From the NCBI GenBank assembly GCA_019232935.1, contig JAFAMZ010000211.1:1-34396 (forward strand): a stretch of 34,396 nucleotides of DNA, written 5' to 3'. A program made the position numbers and the translations under genes. Below the pieces are notes generated by a model, which worked only from the letters and a program-made list of their open reading frames with translations, did no database searches and had not been told where the DNA came from. Positions 1 to 8,189 of this stretch are shown piece after piece (within the stretch, counting starts at the first letter, position 1; every line of letters starts with the position of its first letter). The DNA is from Silvibacterium sp. Its GTDB lineage: Bacteria > Acidobacteriota > Terriglobia > Terriglobales > Acidobacteriaceae.

Positions 1-99
1 CCAACTGCTTCGGCTCAACAGGCTGTACATCGGCCCTCTGAGCCGCAGCCATGGCGGATATGCACACCAGGAGCAAAACGAATAAATGAGAAGCGGTGC
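1..99 (-). CDS. Possible 5' end of a secreted protein running off the left edge; start codon not resolved
   Basis: Minus-strand frame reads ...SHLFVLLLVCISAMAAAQRADVQPVEPKQL, a signal-peptide-like hydrophobic stretch ending AAAQ. Open to the window edge, but no clear ATG/GTG with a ribosome-binding site. Confidence 0.3.
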
Positions 100-110
100 G
101 GGTTGTGAAA

Positions 111-221
111 GGGCACGGCTTTAGCCGTGCCGCAACACCGTCTAAAGGACTTCGGGCTTTAGCCACTGAGGGGCAGTCTTGCGAGGGTGCCCCACTCAAG
201 CCCGGTTCTGGCTTGAGTGGG
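111..221. repeat. Intergenic hairpin-rich element (two perfect inverted repeats)
   Basis: ggcacggc-ttta-gccgtgcc (112-131) and cccactcaagcc-cggttct-ggcttgagtggg (191-221), read directly. Confidence 0.6.
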
Positions 222-243
222 TTCGAACTGCGAACGTAGACTC

Positions 244-624
244 TCATCTACTCATCCCTCGACTGGACTTCTTTACGCGCCCCGGAGTCTTCTTCGTCCC
301 CGTCTTCTCGTTCATCTTGCGCCTCAGCTCCCACGCCGTATGCAGAGCGCCGCGCAGAAGGTCCTCATTCGCCTTCGCCAGAACCACGTGCGTCGCGCCC
401 ATCCGGCCCCAGCCGCCCTTGATAGGCACAAAGACCTCGGGCATTTCTTCCACAAACGCCGCCTGCTGCTCGGGAGTGAGCATCAGATTCCCGTAACCGT
501 GCTCCTGCGCAGCCAGAGTCGCGAAAATGCGGCCGCCGACGCGAAAATCGGGCGAGCCCATATGCGAGCTCTCCTCCGCGCCTTCGAAGCTCAAAGCAAT
601 CCGCCGAAAATCCGCGATGTCCAT
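244..624 (-). CDS. MmcQ/YjbR-family protein
   Basis: 126-aa ORF; MDIADFRRIALSFEGAEESSHMGSPDFRVGGRIFATL...GGWGRMGATHVVL resembles the MmcQ/YjbR family. Confidence 0.85.
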   Translation of the reverse strand: MDIADFRRIALSFEGAEESSHMGSPDFRVGGRIFATLAAQEHGYGNLMLTPEQQAAFVEEMPEVFVPIKGGWGRMGATHVVLAKANEDLLRGALHTAWELRRKMNEKTGTKKTPGRVKKSSRGMSR

Positions 625-630
625 ACAGAG

Positions 631-1173
631 TCAGGCCCGGGTTGTGTGCTCCGAAGCCCCTGCTCCGCTCCGCTGCTCTTTGGCCGCCGAAGGCGAGAGT
701 AGCGAATCGAGCAGCAAGAGTATCCCACCGATCACGATGCAGGAATCCGCCACGTTGAAGTCCGGCCAGTGGTAATGCACGATGTGGACCTCCAGAAAAT
801 CCACCACCGTTCCGGTACGAATCCGGTCCCACACGTTGCCGAGTGCTCCACCCAGCACTAGCGCCATCGAAAGCGCCGCAAGCGAAAACCTGCGCCCAAT
901 GCGCACCAGCACGATCGAGACAGCGACCGCTGCCAGCAGTGAAAATCCGATCAGCATCCACCGCGTCACCTCGGGACGCGGCGAGTTGGTGAAAAGGCTG
1001 AATGCCGCGCCCGGATTCTCGACGTGCGTGATGCGAAACAGGCGCGGGATTACTGCGATCGCATCACCCTCAGCGATGTGACGGCTTACCCAGTGCTTCG
1101 TAACGCGATCCAGAAAGACGATCAGCGCCGAAACGCAGAGCAGCCATGGACGCCAGTCGCGAATGCGGCTCAT
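631..1173 (-). CDS. lspA: Lipoprotein signal peptidase (signal peptidase II)
   Basis: 180 aa, four TM-like segments; GGALGNVWDRIRTGTVVDFLEVH...WPDFNVADSCIVIG carries the LspA catalytic Asp motifs. Overlaps the ileS end. Confidence 0.95.
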   Translation of the reverse strand: MSRIRDWRPWLLCVSALIVFLDRVTKHWVSRHIAEGDAIAVIPRLFRITHVENPGAAFSLFTNSPRPEVTRWMLIGFSLLAAVAVSIVLVRIGRRFSLAALSMALVLGGALGNVWDRIRTGTVVDFLEVHIVHYHWPDFNVADSCIVIGGILLLLDSLLSPSAAKEQRSGAGASEHTTRA

Positions 1174-4100
1174 GCTGCAGCGTCTCCATAGCCCATAAGA
1201 TCAAGCTGTTCGCGGCAGCGTCCGCAGACATCCTGCCAGGTGCCGTTTTCACCTGCCGCGATGTGGTAATGATATTCGCCGGTATCCGTACGGTAGTTCC
1301 AGCAGCGTTGGCACTTGATGCCGTCGGCGGGCTCAATCACGTAAAGGTCTAGGCCTTGCTCAGGCGCCTCAAACACGGAAAATCCCGTGCGCGAGGTCTG
1401 TTCTACGTGGGCTGAATCCAACATCACGTCAGAAACATTGATCGCCTCAGAAACGTTATTCACTTGGGAAACGTTGAAAAGCTCCTTGAGACTGTCCTTG
1501 TATTTCCTCAGTACCCCGAGATTTGGCGACGTCCCAACTAACTTGATCCGCACCTTCGCTTCGAGCGCCTTGCCGATGCGCTTGTCCTTCCGTGCCTCTT
1601 CCAGGCTCTTCAGCACCTCGTCGCGAATACGCAAGAGCTCAGCCCAGTCCGCCATGAACTCCTCATCCCGCTCCTTCGCAATTTGCTCCGGGTTCCAGAA
1701 CTCGGCCAGATGCACGCTCGCCTCTCGGCCTTCTATACGCGGCAGATACCCCCACACTTCGTCCGCCGTAAAGCTCAGGATCGGAGCCACCAGCCGCACC
1801 AGCGCCTCGGTGATCTTCCAAATCACCGTCTGGGCCGACCGCCGCTCCGCGCTCACCGGAGCGAAGGTGTACATCCTGTCCTTCAGCAAATCGAGATAGA
1901 ACGCCGACAAATCGACAATCGTAAACTCATTGATCGCATGAAAAACGCGGTGAAACTCAAACTGCTCGTACCACGCGAGGACTTTCTCCGTCAGTTCACG
2001 CGTCCCTGCCAGCATGTAGCGATCGAGCGGCAACAACTCGGCGTCGCTCACGGCATCCGCAGGATCGAACCCGCTTAAATTCCCCAGCAGGTACTTGAAC
2101 GTATTCCGCAGCTTCCGATAGTTGTCCGCCGCGCGCTGCATCAGGTTCTCGCTTGCCGCCACGTCCTCGCGGAAATCCACGCTTGCCGTCCACACGCGCA
2201 CGATCTCGGCGCCCAGCCGGTCGGCAATGTCCACGGGATCGACGCCATTTCCCAGGGACTTCGAAAACGCCCGCCCCTGCTCGTCGAGCGTCCAGCCGAC
2301 CGTAGCGACATTCTTGTACGGGGCGGTGTCCTTTACCGCGACCGAACAGAGCAGGGAAGAATGGAACCATCCTCTATGCTGGTCCGCGCCTTCGATGTAC
2401 AAATCCGCCGGAAACGCCAGCTCAGAATTCCCCACCAGCACTGCATTCCAGCTGATTCCCGAGTCGAACCACACATCGAGAATGTCCATCTCCTTGCGAA
2501 ACGCAGGCAGCCCGCACTCTTCTTGTGCCGCCCCGCACTTTTCGCATTTCGTACCTGCCGGCAACAACTCCTCGGCGGCGTACTTGTGCCACGCCTCCGC
2601 CCCTTCCTTCTCGAACAGCGCGACAATGCTCCGGTTCACTGCCGGATTCTTCAGAGGCTCATGGCATCTGTTACACAGAAACACGGCGATCGGCACGCCC
2701 CAGATCCGCTGCCGCGAGATGCACCAGTCCGGACGGGTCCCAATCATGTTCCAGATGCGCTCCTCGCCCCACGCTGGATCCCACTTCACACGCTTGATCT
2801 CATCGAGGGCCCGCTGCCTAAATGTAGTTGTGCGGTTATTAGACGAAGCCCCATCTGCATTCTTCAGCGGAGTCTCCATCCCAATGAACCACTGCTCCGT
2901 AGCCCGGAAGATCACCGGTTTATGGCACCGCCAGCAGTGCGGATAGGAGTGGTAGATCTCACTCTGCCCCATGAGCGCTCCTGTGTTCCTGAGCACTTCG
3001 ATGATCGGTTTGTTTGCCTCGAAGACCGTCATGCCCTCCCACTCAGGACGCCCGTTGCGCATACGGCCTTCGTTATCCACGTTGCAGGTCTGGTCCAGCC
3101 CGTAACGCCCGCCGGTGTAGAAATCGTCCGCGCCATGCGCCGGCGCTGTATGCACTGCACCCGTTCCGGTATCTGCCGTGACATAGTCAGCTAAAACGCC
3201 CAGCACGCTGCGCTCAAGGAAGGGATGTCTGAACGTCACCCGCTCCAGCTTCGCACCCTTGAATTTCGCAATCTCCTTCGCGCCCTGGAGCCCACATGCC
3301 TCGCGCACCGCCGCAGCCAGTGCCTCGGCGACGATGTACACATTCCCATTTTGCTCGAGCGCCACATAATCGAATTCCGGATGAAACGCCACCGCGAGCG
3401 ACGCCGGAAGTGTCCATGGCGTCGTCGTCCAGATGATCGTCCACACCTGCCTGCCCGCCAGTGCAGGATCGATCGCCGCCGGGTTACTCGTCAGCCCGTA
3501 ACGCACGTACACGCTCGGGCTGGTGTGCATCTCGTATTCGACCTCTGCCTCAGCCAACGCGGTGCGGTCGTGCAGGCACCAGTAGACCGGCTTCAGCCCC
3601 TTATAGACAAACCCCTTCTCGAAGAAGTCGTAGAACGTCTCGAGCGTCTTCGCCTCATATGGCCTTGACATCGTCAGATACGGCTTCTCCCAATATCCGA
3701 AAACGCCCAGCCGGACTAACTGGTTCCGCTGCAGATCAATAAACTTCTGGGCATACTCGCGGCAGGCCTTCAGTACCGACAGCGCCGGCATCTCCAGCTT
3801 CTTGCGGCCGAGCTTTTCGTCTACCTTGATCTCAATCGGCAGCCCATGGCAGTCCCATCCCGGCACCAGCGGCGCGTCGAAGCCCGCCATCGTCTTGGAT
3901 TTCAGGATGAAGTCTTTAATGCACTTCTGCAGCGCATGTCCCAGGTGAATCGGCCCGTTCGCATAGGGAGGCCCGTAATGCAAAATGTATTTCGGCGACC
4001 CCTTCCGGGCCGCCCGAATCTGTTCATACAGGCCCGAATCCTTCCATTCCTTCAACCTGGCAGGCTCGTTCTGGGGAAGGTTCGCCTTCATCGGAAACTT

Positions 4101-4223
4101 GGTTTCCGGCAGCGTAAGGGTCGACTTCAGGTCCAGCCTCTTTTCCGGCGTAACCGGAGCGCTCACACTGCCCGCGGGGGGCGTCGTTGTCTTCGTCATC
4201 GTCATGAGTCGGAGTAAAACCAT
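1170..4223 (-). CDS. ileS: Isoleucyl-tRNA synthetase
   Basis: 1017 aa; GPIHLGHALQK (HIGH), WFDSGISW, SKSLGNGVDP (KMSKS region), C-terminal CQRCWNYR...CGRCREQL zinc motif. True start may be slightly downstream of 4223. Confidence 0.97.
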   Translation of the reverse strand: MVLLRLMTMTKTTTPPAGSVSAPVTPEKRLDLKSTLTLPETKFPMKANLPQNEPARLKEWKDSGLYEQIRAARKGSPKYILHYGPPYANGPIHLGHALQKCIKDFILKSKTMAGFDAPLVPGWDCHGLPIEIKVDEKLGRKKLEMPALSVLKACREYAQKFIDLQRNQLVRLGVFGYWEKPYLTMSRPYEAKTLETFYDFFEKGFVYKGLKPVYWCLHDRTALAEAEVEYEMHTSPSVYVRYGLTSNPAAIDPALAGRQVWTIIWTTTPWTLPASLAVAFHPEFDYVALEQNGNVYIVAEALAAAVREACGLQGAKEIAKFKGAKLERVTFRHPFLERSVLGVLADYVTADTGTGAVHTAPAHGADDFYTGGRYGLDQTCNVDNEGRMRNGRPEWEGMTVFEANKPIIEVLRNTGALMGQSEIYHSYPHCWRCHKPVIFRATEQWFIGMETPLKNADGASSNNRTTTFRQRALDEIKRVKWDPAWGEERIWNMIGTRPDWCISRQRIWGVPIAVFLCNRCHEPLKNPAVNRSIVALFEKEGAEAWHKYAAEELLPAGTKCEKCGAAQEECGLPAFRKEMDILDVWFDSGISWNAVLVGNSELAFPADLYIEGADQHRGWFHSSLLCSVAVKDTAPYKNVATVGWTLDEQGRAFSKSLGNGVDPVDIADRLGAEIVRVWTASVDFREDVAASENLMQRAADNYRKLRNTFKYLLGNLSGFDPADAVSDAELLPLDRYMLAGTRELTEKVLAWYEQFEFHRVFHAINEFTIVDLSAFYLDLLKDRMYTFAPVSAERRSAQTVIWKITEALVRLVAPILSFTADEVWGYLPRIEGREASVHLAEFWNPEQIAKERDEEFMADWAELLRIRDEVLKSLEEARKDKRIGKALEAKVRIKLVGTSPNLGVLRKYKDSLKELFNVSQVNNVSEAINVSDVMLDSAHVEQTSRTGFSVFEAPEQGLDLYVIEPADGIKCQRCWNYRTDTGEYHYHIAAGENGTWQDVCGRCREQLDLMGYGDAAA

Positions 4224-4341
4224 TGTATCGTCCGAAGCGATTTCTTCTTTCTTTCAGTGACCTGACGGCTGGCAAGGCGTCTATACTTGTGTGCGCTGGT
4301 ACAGCCTGCAGTCGCCCGCGTGCGTCAAACCAAAATTAGCG

Positions 4342-4353
4342 AACCCCGGGGTT
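4342..4353. promoter_or_regulatory. 12-bp perfect palindrome AACCCCGGGGTT upstream of the TonB-family gene
   Basis: Direct reading; about 80 bp upstream of the 4432 start. Confidence 0.35.
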
Positions 4354-4431
4354 GATATACGGCAAGACAAGCAGGCCAATAGTCATCCATAATGGAGAGA
4401 TAGCCGTTGGACAGCCCTTCGGCAGAGCAAT

Positions 4432-5664
4432 ATGGGCAATCAGCTTTTGACACCTCCTGAACTGGAACCAGAATCATTACCCACGCGGCCGGCAGAAAAA
4501 GAGCCCGATTTTCTGCTCGAGACCGGCGGTTCCATGTGGTCCTCGCTCATCTCCAATTTGCGAGACGCCTTTTCGCCCTCGAAGCAGCCACCGCTTCAAT
4601 TGAGTTCTAAGCCAGTCGCAGTCGAAGACCTCGAAGTAGAAGAATCGGTTTGGAAATCCCTCGCCGCCAGCATTCATGACGTCTTCTTCCCAAAGAAACT
4701 CCCGCCCCTCGACCTCACCTCCAAACCCATTGAAGTCGAGGACCCCACCCAGACGGAGCCTGTCTGGAAGACGCTCGGCACCAGCATTCACGACCTGTTT
4801 TTTCCCAAAAAGCTTCCGCCTCTCGAGCTCACCTCGAAGCCGGTCGCGGTCGTCGACCCGATGGCGGTCAAGCGGAATCCGAAATCGACGGCACTGGCCA
4901 TCGCGGCGCACGTGTTCGTCATCGGCCTTATCGCACTGTTCCTCATAGCTGGATGGCGCACCCGCGCGATCCAGAGGAAGCAGAAGCTAGCTGACGTCGA
5001 CATCAAGCCTTTCATCCCGCTCACCATGAAGATGAACCAGTCCATGGGCGGCGGTGGTGGCGGCGGCGCACACGACCTCGTTGAGGCCTCAAAAGGCAAG
5101 CTGCCCAAGATGGCCAAGACTCAGATCACACCTCCACAGATCATCAAGAACGACAATCCCAAGCTGGCTGTCGAGCCGACCATCGTGATGCCTCAGCAGG
5201 TTAAGCTCCCCGACGCGAACATGCCCAATGTCGGCGTGCCCCAGTCGCCTCAGGTGGCCTTGGCTTCGCAGGGGCCTGGCTCGGGTTCCGGATTCGGCAC
5301 CGGACGCGGCGGCGGCATTGGCTCCGGCAACGGAAACGGTGTCGGTCCCGGCGAAGGCGGTGGATACGGCGGCGGTCTGATGCGCCCTGGCGGAGGCGTC
5401 TCGGCTCCCCAGGTTATCTACTCCGTCGACCCTGAGTTCTCTGACGAAGCCCGCCGTGCCAAGTACCAGGGCATCTGCGTCGTCTCAGTAATCGTGGACG
5501 CCCAGGGCAATCCCCGCAACGTTCGCGTGGTGCGTCCGCTCGGCATGGGTCTGGACGAAAAGGCCGTCGAAGCCGTCCGGCAGTACAAGTTCAAGCCGGC
5601 TTACTATCAGGGCCACCCTGTACCCGTGGAAGTCAATATCGAGGTCAACTTCCGCATCTACTAG
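4432..5664 (+). CDS. TonB-family energy transducer protein with three N-terminal 38-aa repeats
   Basis: 410 aa; one TM (ALAIAAHVFVIGLIALFLIAGW), Gly-rich linker, C-terminal TonB domain (PQVIYSVDPEFSDEARRAKYQGICVVSVIVDAQGNPRNVRVVRPLGMGLDEKAVEAVRQYKFKPA). Confidence 0.9.
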   Translation: MGNQLLTPPELEPESLPTRPAEKEPDFLLETGGSMWSSLISNLRDAFSPSKQPPLQLSSKPVAVEDLEVEESVWKSLAASIHDVFFPKKLPPLDLTSKPIEVEDPTQTEPVWKTLGTSIHDLFFPKKLPPLELTSKPVAVVDPMAVKRNPKSTALAIAAHVFVIGLIALFLIAGWRTRAIQRKQKLADVDIKPFIPLTMKMNQSMGGGGGGGAHDLVEASKGKLPKMAKTQITPPQIIKNDNPKLAVEPTIVMPQQVKLPDANMPNVGVPQSPQVALASQGPGSGSGFGTGRGGGIGSGNGNGVGPGEGGGYGGGLMRPGGGVSAPQVIYSVDPEFSDEARRAKYQGICVVSVIVDAQGNPRNVRVVRPLGMGLDEKAVEAVRQYKFKPAYYQGHPVPVEVNIEVNFRIY

Positions 5665-5684
5665 CGGCCCTCTTTGAAGGCGTG

Positions 5685-5712
5685 AGGCCGGCCGTGTGCC
5701 GGCCTTTGCTTT
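5685..5712 (+). terminator. Rho-independent-like terminator after the TonB-family gene
   Basis: aggccggc-cgtgt-gccggcct followed by ttgctttc. Confidence 0.6.
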
Positions 5713-5797
5713 CGCCGCTCAACTCGCCACTATCCGCTCGCCGGATGCAGCCCCGCATTGATACCATGCTCCCGCAACCTTCATCAGGAGATTCGCC

Positions 5798-5971
5798 GTG
5801 CCGGTATACGTGAGAATGCAAAACAGCAAGGAATTGGCTGTGGTCACCGATGGAGTCCGCGCCGAGGAAAACTCCGGGACGCTCCAGGTCTTCGATTCCA
5901 AGGGCAATCTGGTTGGTAGGTTTCACCACGTTCAGGAATGGTTCATTGGTCAGGCCCGACCCAACGAGTAA
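5798..5971 (+). CDS. Small protein of 57 aa, GTG start, uncharacterised
   Basis: MPVYVRMQNSKELAVVTDGVRAEENSGTLQVFDSKGNLVGRFHHVQEWFIGQARPNE; AGGAG 8-13 nt upstream of GTG; not in the supplied track. Confidence 0.6.
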   Translation: MPVYVRMQNSKELAVVTDGVRAEENSGTLQVFDSKGNLVGRFHHVQEWFIGQARPNE

Positions 5972-6197
5972 GCCTGCCTTGAAAAAGAGCTAAAGATACC
6001 TTTAGGCGCTTACCCGCCTGTTCTGGGAGGGATCGCAGCCTCTTGGCCTCATAGGTAACCGCGCTCTCTATCTGTTTTGGCACGCGGGTAATCTCGAAAA
6101 ACTTCTTTGTAGCCCTTTTGGGGCATTGTGAATGGTTACCTGCATTGGTAACTTCTCACTCGTCCCCCGCAGATCTCTTTCCAAGAAGAAAAATCCG

Positions 6198-6413
6198 ATG
6201 AGCGATGTCACTGTTGAAGCCTCTTCTCCTGCCTTGGTTCTCGTTCTCTCACACTCGGGCGCTTCCGCACCCGATTCCAAATCTCACTCTTCGGCGTACC
6301 GGGGAGAGCTGGACGGAAACGTATTCGTTGGTCTGAAGTACGCGATGATTCTCAATCTGGTGCTGGCGGTGAGTATTGCCGTTGGATGGAAGCTATATCA
6401 CCTCTTCAGCTAA
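6198..6413 (+). CDS. Small single-TM membrane protein, hypothetical
   Basis: Within ORF 6132..6413; 71 aa from the internal ATG, C-terminal TM (YAMILNLVLAVSIAVGWKLYHLF). Confidence 0.55.
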   Translation: MSDVTVEASSPALVLVLSHSGASAPDSKSHSSAYRGELDGNVFVGLKYAMILNLVLAVSIAVGWKLYHLFS

Positions 6414-6416
6414 ACC

Positions 6417-8186
6417 CTAAGCACCGGCATTTTCCGGGCGGAGGCTGGCTTCGCTAGGTGCGCCTGCCATTTCCTTGGCATAATCTGCCCTTGCATCGTG
6501 CAGACGCCGGTAAATCCGGGTACACCCGGCGCCGGCCAGCAGATGATGCCGGTTCATATCCGCTTGCAGTTCCATGCGGACGCGCGCAAATGCCATGATC
6601 ACGCCGCGCGCAGCAAGCTCCCGGTAGACGTCGCACACCACCCGCGCCGCGCTGTAATCCATATGTGTGATGGCTTCGGCGTCCACTACCACCCATTTCA
6701 CCTGCGAAGTCGCGAGGTCTTTGATCTCCTGCGCAAACCGGCTTGCATTGGCATAAAACAGGGGAGCTCCAAAGCGGTAAATTACCAGCCCCGGCTGGGT
6801 CACGGTCCCGGGAAGTGGCGGCACCACGTCCCAGGTCTTTACGTCGTTCACTACCATTACGCCGGTATTGGGATGATAGCTGTGGTGCACAATTCTCAGC
6901 AGCGACGCGATCATCGCCAGCACAATCCCCTGTTCCACGCCCCACACCACAACTACCGCAGCAGTCATCACCGCTACCGCGAATTCGCCGGGGCTCTCCT
7001 CGCGAATAGACCACAGCCCGCGCAGGTTGATCAACCGCATCGCTACCAGAAATACGATTGCCCCAAGTACGCACTGAGGAAGATACTCGAGCGGCTTCGT
7101 CACAAAGATCAGCACCAGCGCCACAACCATTGATGTAGAAATCTGCGCCATTTGACTGCGGGCGCCTGCGCCCTCGACCATTGCGGTCTGAGTCGGGCTG
7201 CCGTTGACAGGAAAGGCGCCGCTGATTGCAGCAACTGCATTGGCAGCCGACAGCCCCACCAGGTCCATGTTCTCTTCCAGATCCTGGTTGTGGCGCTCGG
7301 CATAGCTGCGCGCCGTTGCCGCGCTCTGCGCAATGATCATCACCGCGCAGGAGACAGCAATGCCGATAAGCGGTTCGATGGTCTTCCACTCGGGAAGGCT
7401 GAGTCCTGGCCTCGGCAAGCCGCCCTGAACAGGCCCGATGGCTGCTATTCCGTGCGCCGAGAAGTTCCATCGCGCACTTGCTGCAATGGCCCCCACCACC
7501 GCGATCAAGGCCCCCGGAGCTTTTGGAGCCAGTCGGCGCAAAGCCAGTATGATGCCCAGAACCGTCGCGGATACCGCCAGGGTGGGGAGGTGAACCGAGG
7601 GAAGGGCGCGACCCACTTCGGCCAGCTTCATCACGGTGTAGCGGGCATGTGTCGGTACGCCGAGTATCTGGCCCAGCACGCCGAACGCCACCTGAAACCC
7701 CACGCCGGTCAGAAATCCTACCAGCACCGTCCGCGAGAGGAAGTCAGCCAGAAAACCCAGCCGCAGAAGTCTGGCTATCAGCAGGAACACCCCGGTGAGC
7801 AGCGCGACGATCGTCGCCAGCTGGACATACTCCGGCGTTCCGGGAGGCGCGAGGCCTGTGAGGCCTCCCGCGAGGATCGCCGCAGTTGCCGAATCGGCGG
7901 CCACCACGAGGTAGCGCGACGATCCGAACGCCGCGAAGGCTATCGGCGGCAGCAGCAGCGTATAAAGGCCGGTAATCACCGGCGTTCCCGCGATCCTGGT
8001 ATAACCGAGCGCCTGTGGAATGTTCACCGAGGCAAGCTGGATTCCCGCTGCCGCATCGCGCAACACGCCGGAGACGGTCAGCGGCCGCACGCTGCTAAAC
8101 AAGCTCCGCCACGCAGTCTTCTCCGGCGGCACTCCCTCACTATCCACCCGTGACCTGTCTCCTGTGCCCTGAGCTCCGAGCCCCAA
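6417..8186 (-). CDS. SulP-family anion transporter with C-terminal STAS domain
   Basis: 589 aa; AAAGIQLASVNIPQALGYTRIAGTPVITGLYTLLLPPIAFAAFGSSRYLVVAADSATAA plus STAS-like tail (VIYRFGAPLFYANASRFAQEI...VVVDAEAITHMDYSA). Confidence 0.93.
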   Translation of the reverse strand: MGLGAQGTGDRSRVDSEGVPPEKTAWRSLFSSVRPLTVSGVLRDAAAGIQLASVNIPQALGYTRIAGTPVITGLYTLLLPPIAFAAFGSSRYLVVAADSATAAILAGGLTGLAPPGTPEYVQLATIVALLTGVFLLIARLLRLGFLADFLSRTVLVGFLTGVGFQVAFGVLGQILGVPTHARYTVMKLAEVGRALPSVHLPTLAVSATVLGIILALRRLAPKAPGALIAVVGAIAASARWNFSAHGIAAIGPVQGGLPRPGLSLPEWKTIEPLIGIAVSCAVMIIAQSAATARSYAERHNQDLEENMDLVGLSAANAVAAISGAFPVNGSPTQTAMVEGAGARSQMAQISTSMVVALVLIFVTKPLEYLPQCVLGAIVFLVAMRLINLRGLWSIREESPGEFAVAVMTAAVVVVWGVEQGIVLAMIASLLRIVHHSYHPNTGVMVVNDVKTWDVVPPLPGTVTQPGLVIYRFGAPLFYANASRFAQEIKDLATSQVKWVVVDAEAITHMDYSAARVVCDVYRELAARGVIMAFARVRMELQADMNRHHLLAGAGCTRIYRRLHDARADYAKEMAGAPSEASLRPENAGA

Positions 8187-8189
8187 GCT

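Noticed and set aside
365-961. 198-aa minus ORF across the MmcQ-like and lspA genes
   Set aside because: Overlaps two better-supported genes in another frame; no recognisable domain.
4224-4431. T-box leader for ileS
   Set aside because: No T-box consensus or specifier-loop arrangement found on the minus strand; the ileS upstream region is short.
5280-5400. Gly-rich stretch as a PE_PGRS-like or repeat protein
   Set aside because: It is a flexible linker between the TM and TonB domains, common in TonB-family proteins.
7152-8153. 333-aa plus ORF antisense to the SulP transporter
   Set aside because: Shadow ORF; Arg/Gln/His-rich with no domain, opposite a clear transporter.
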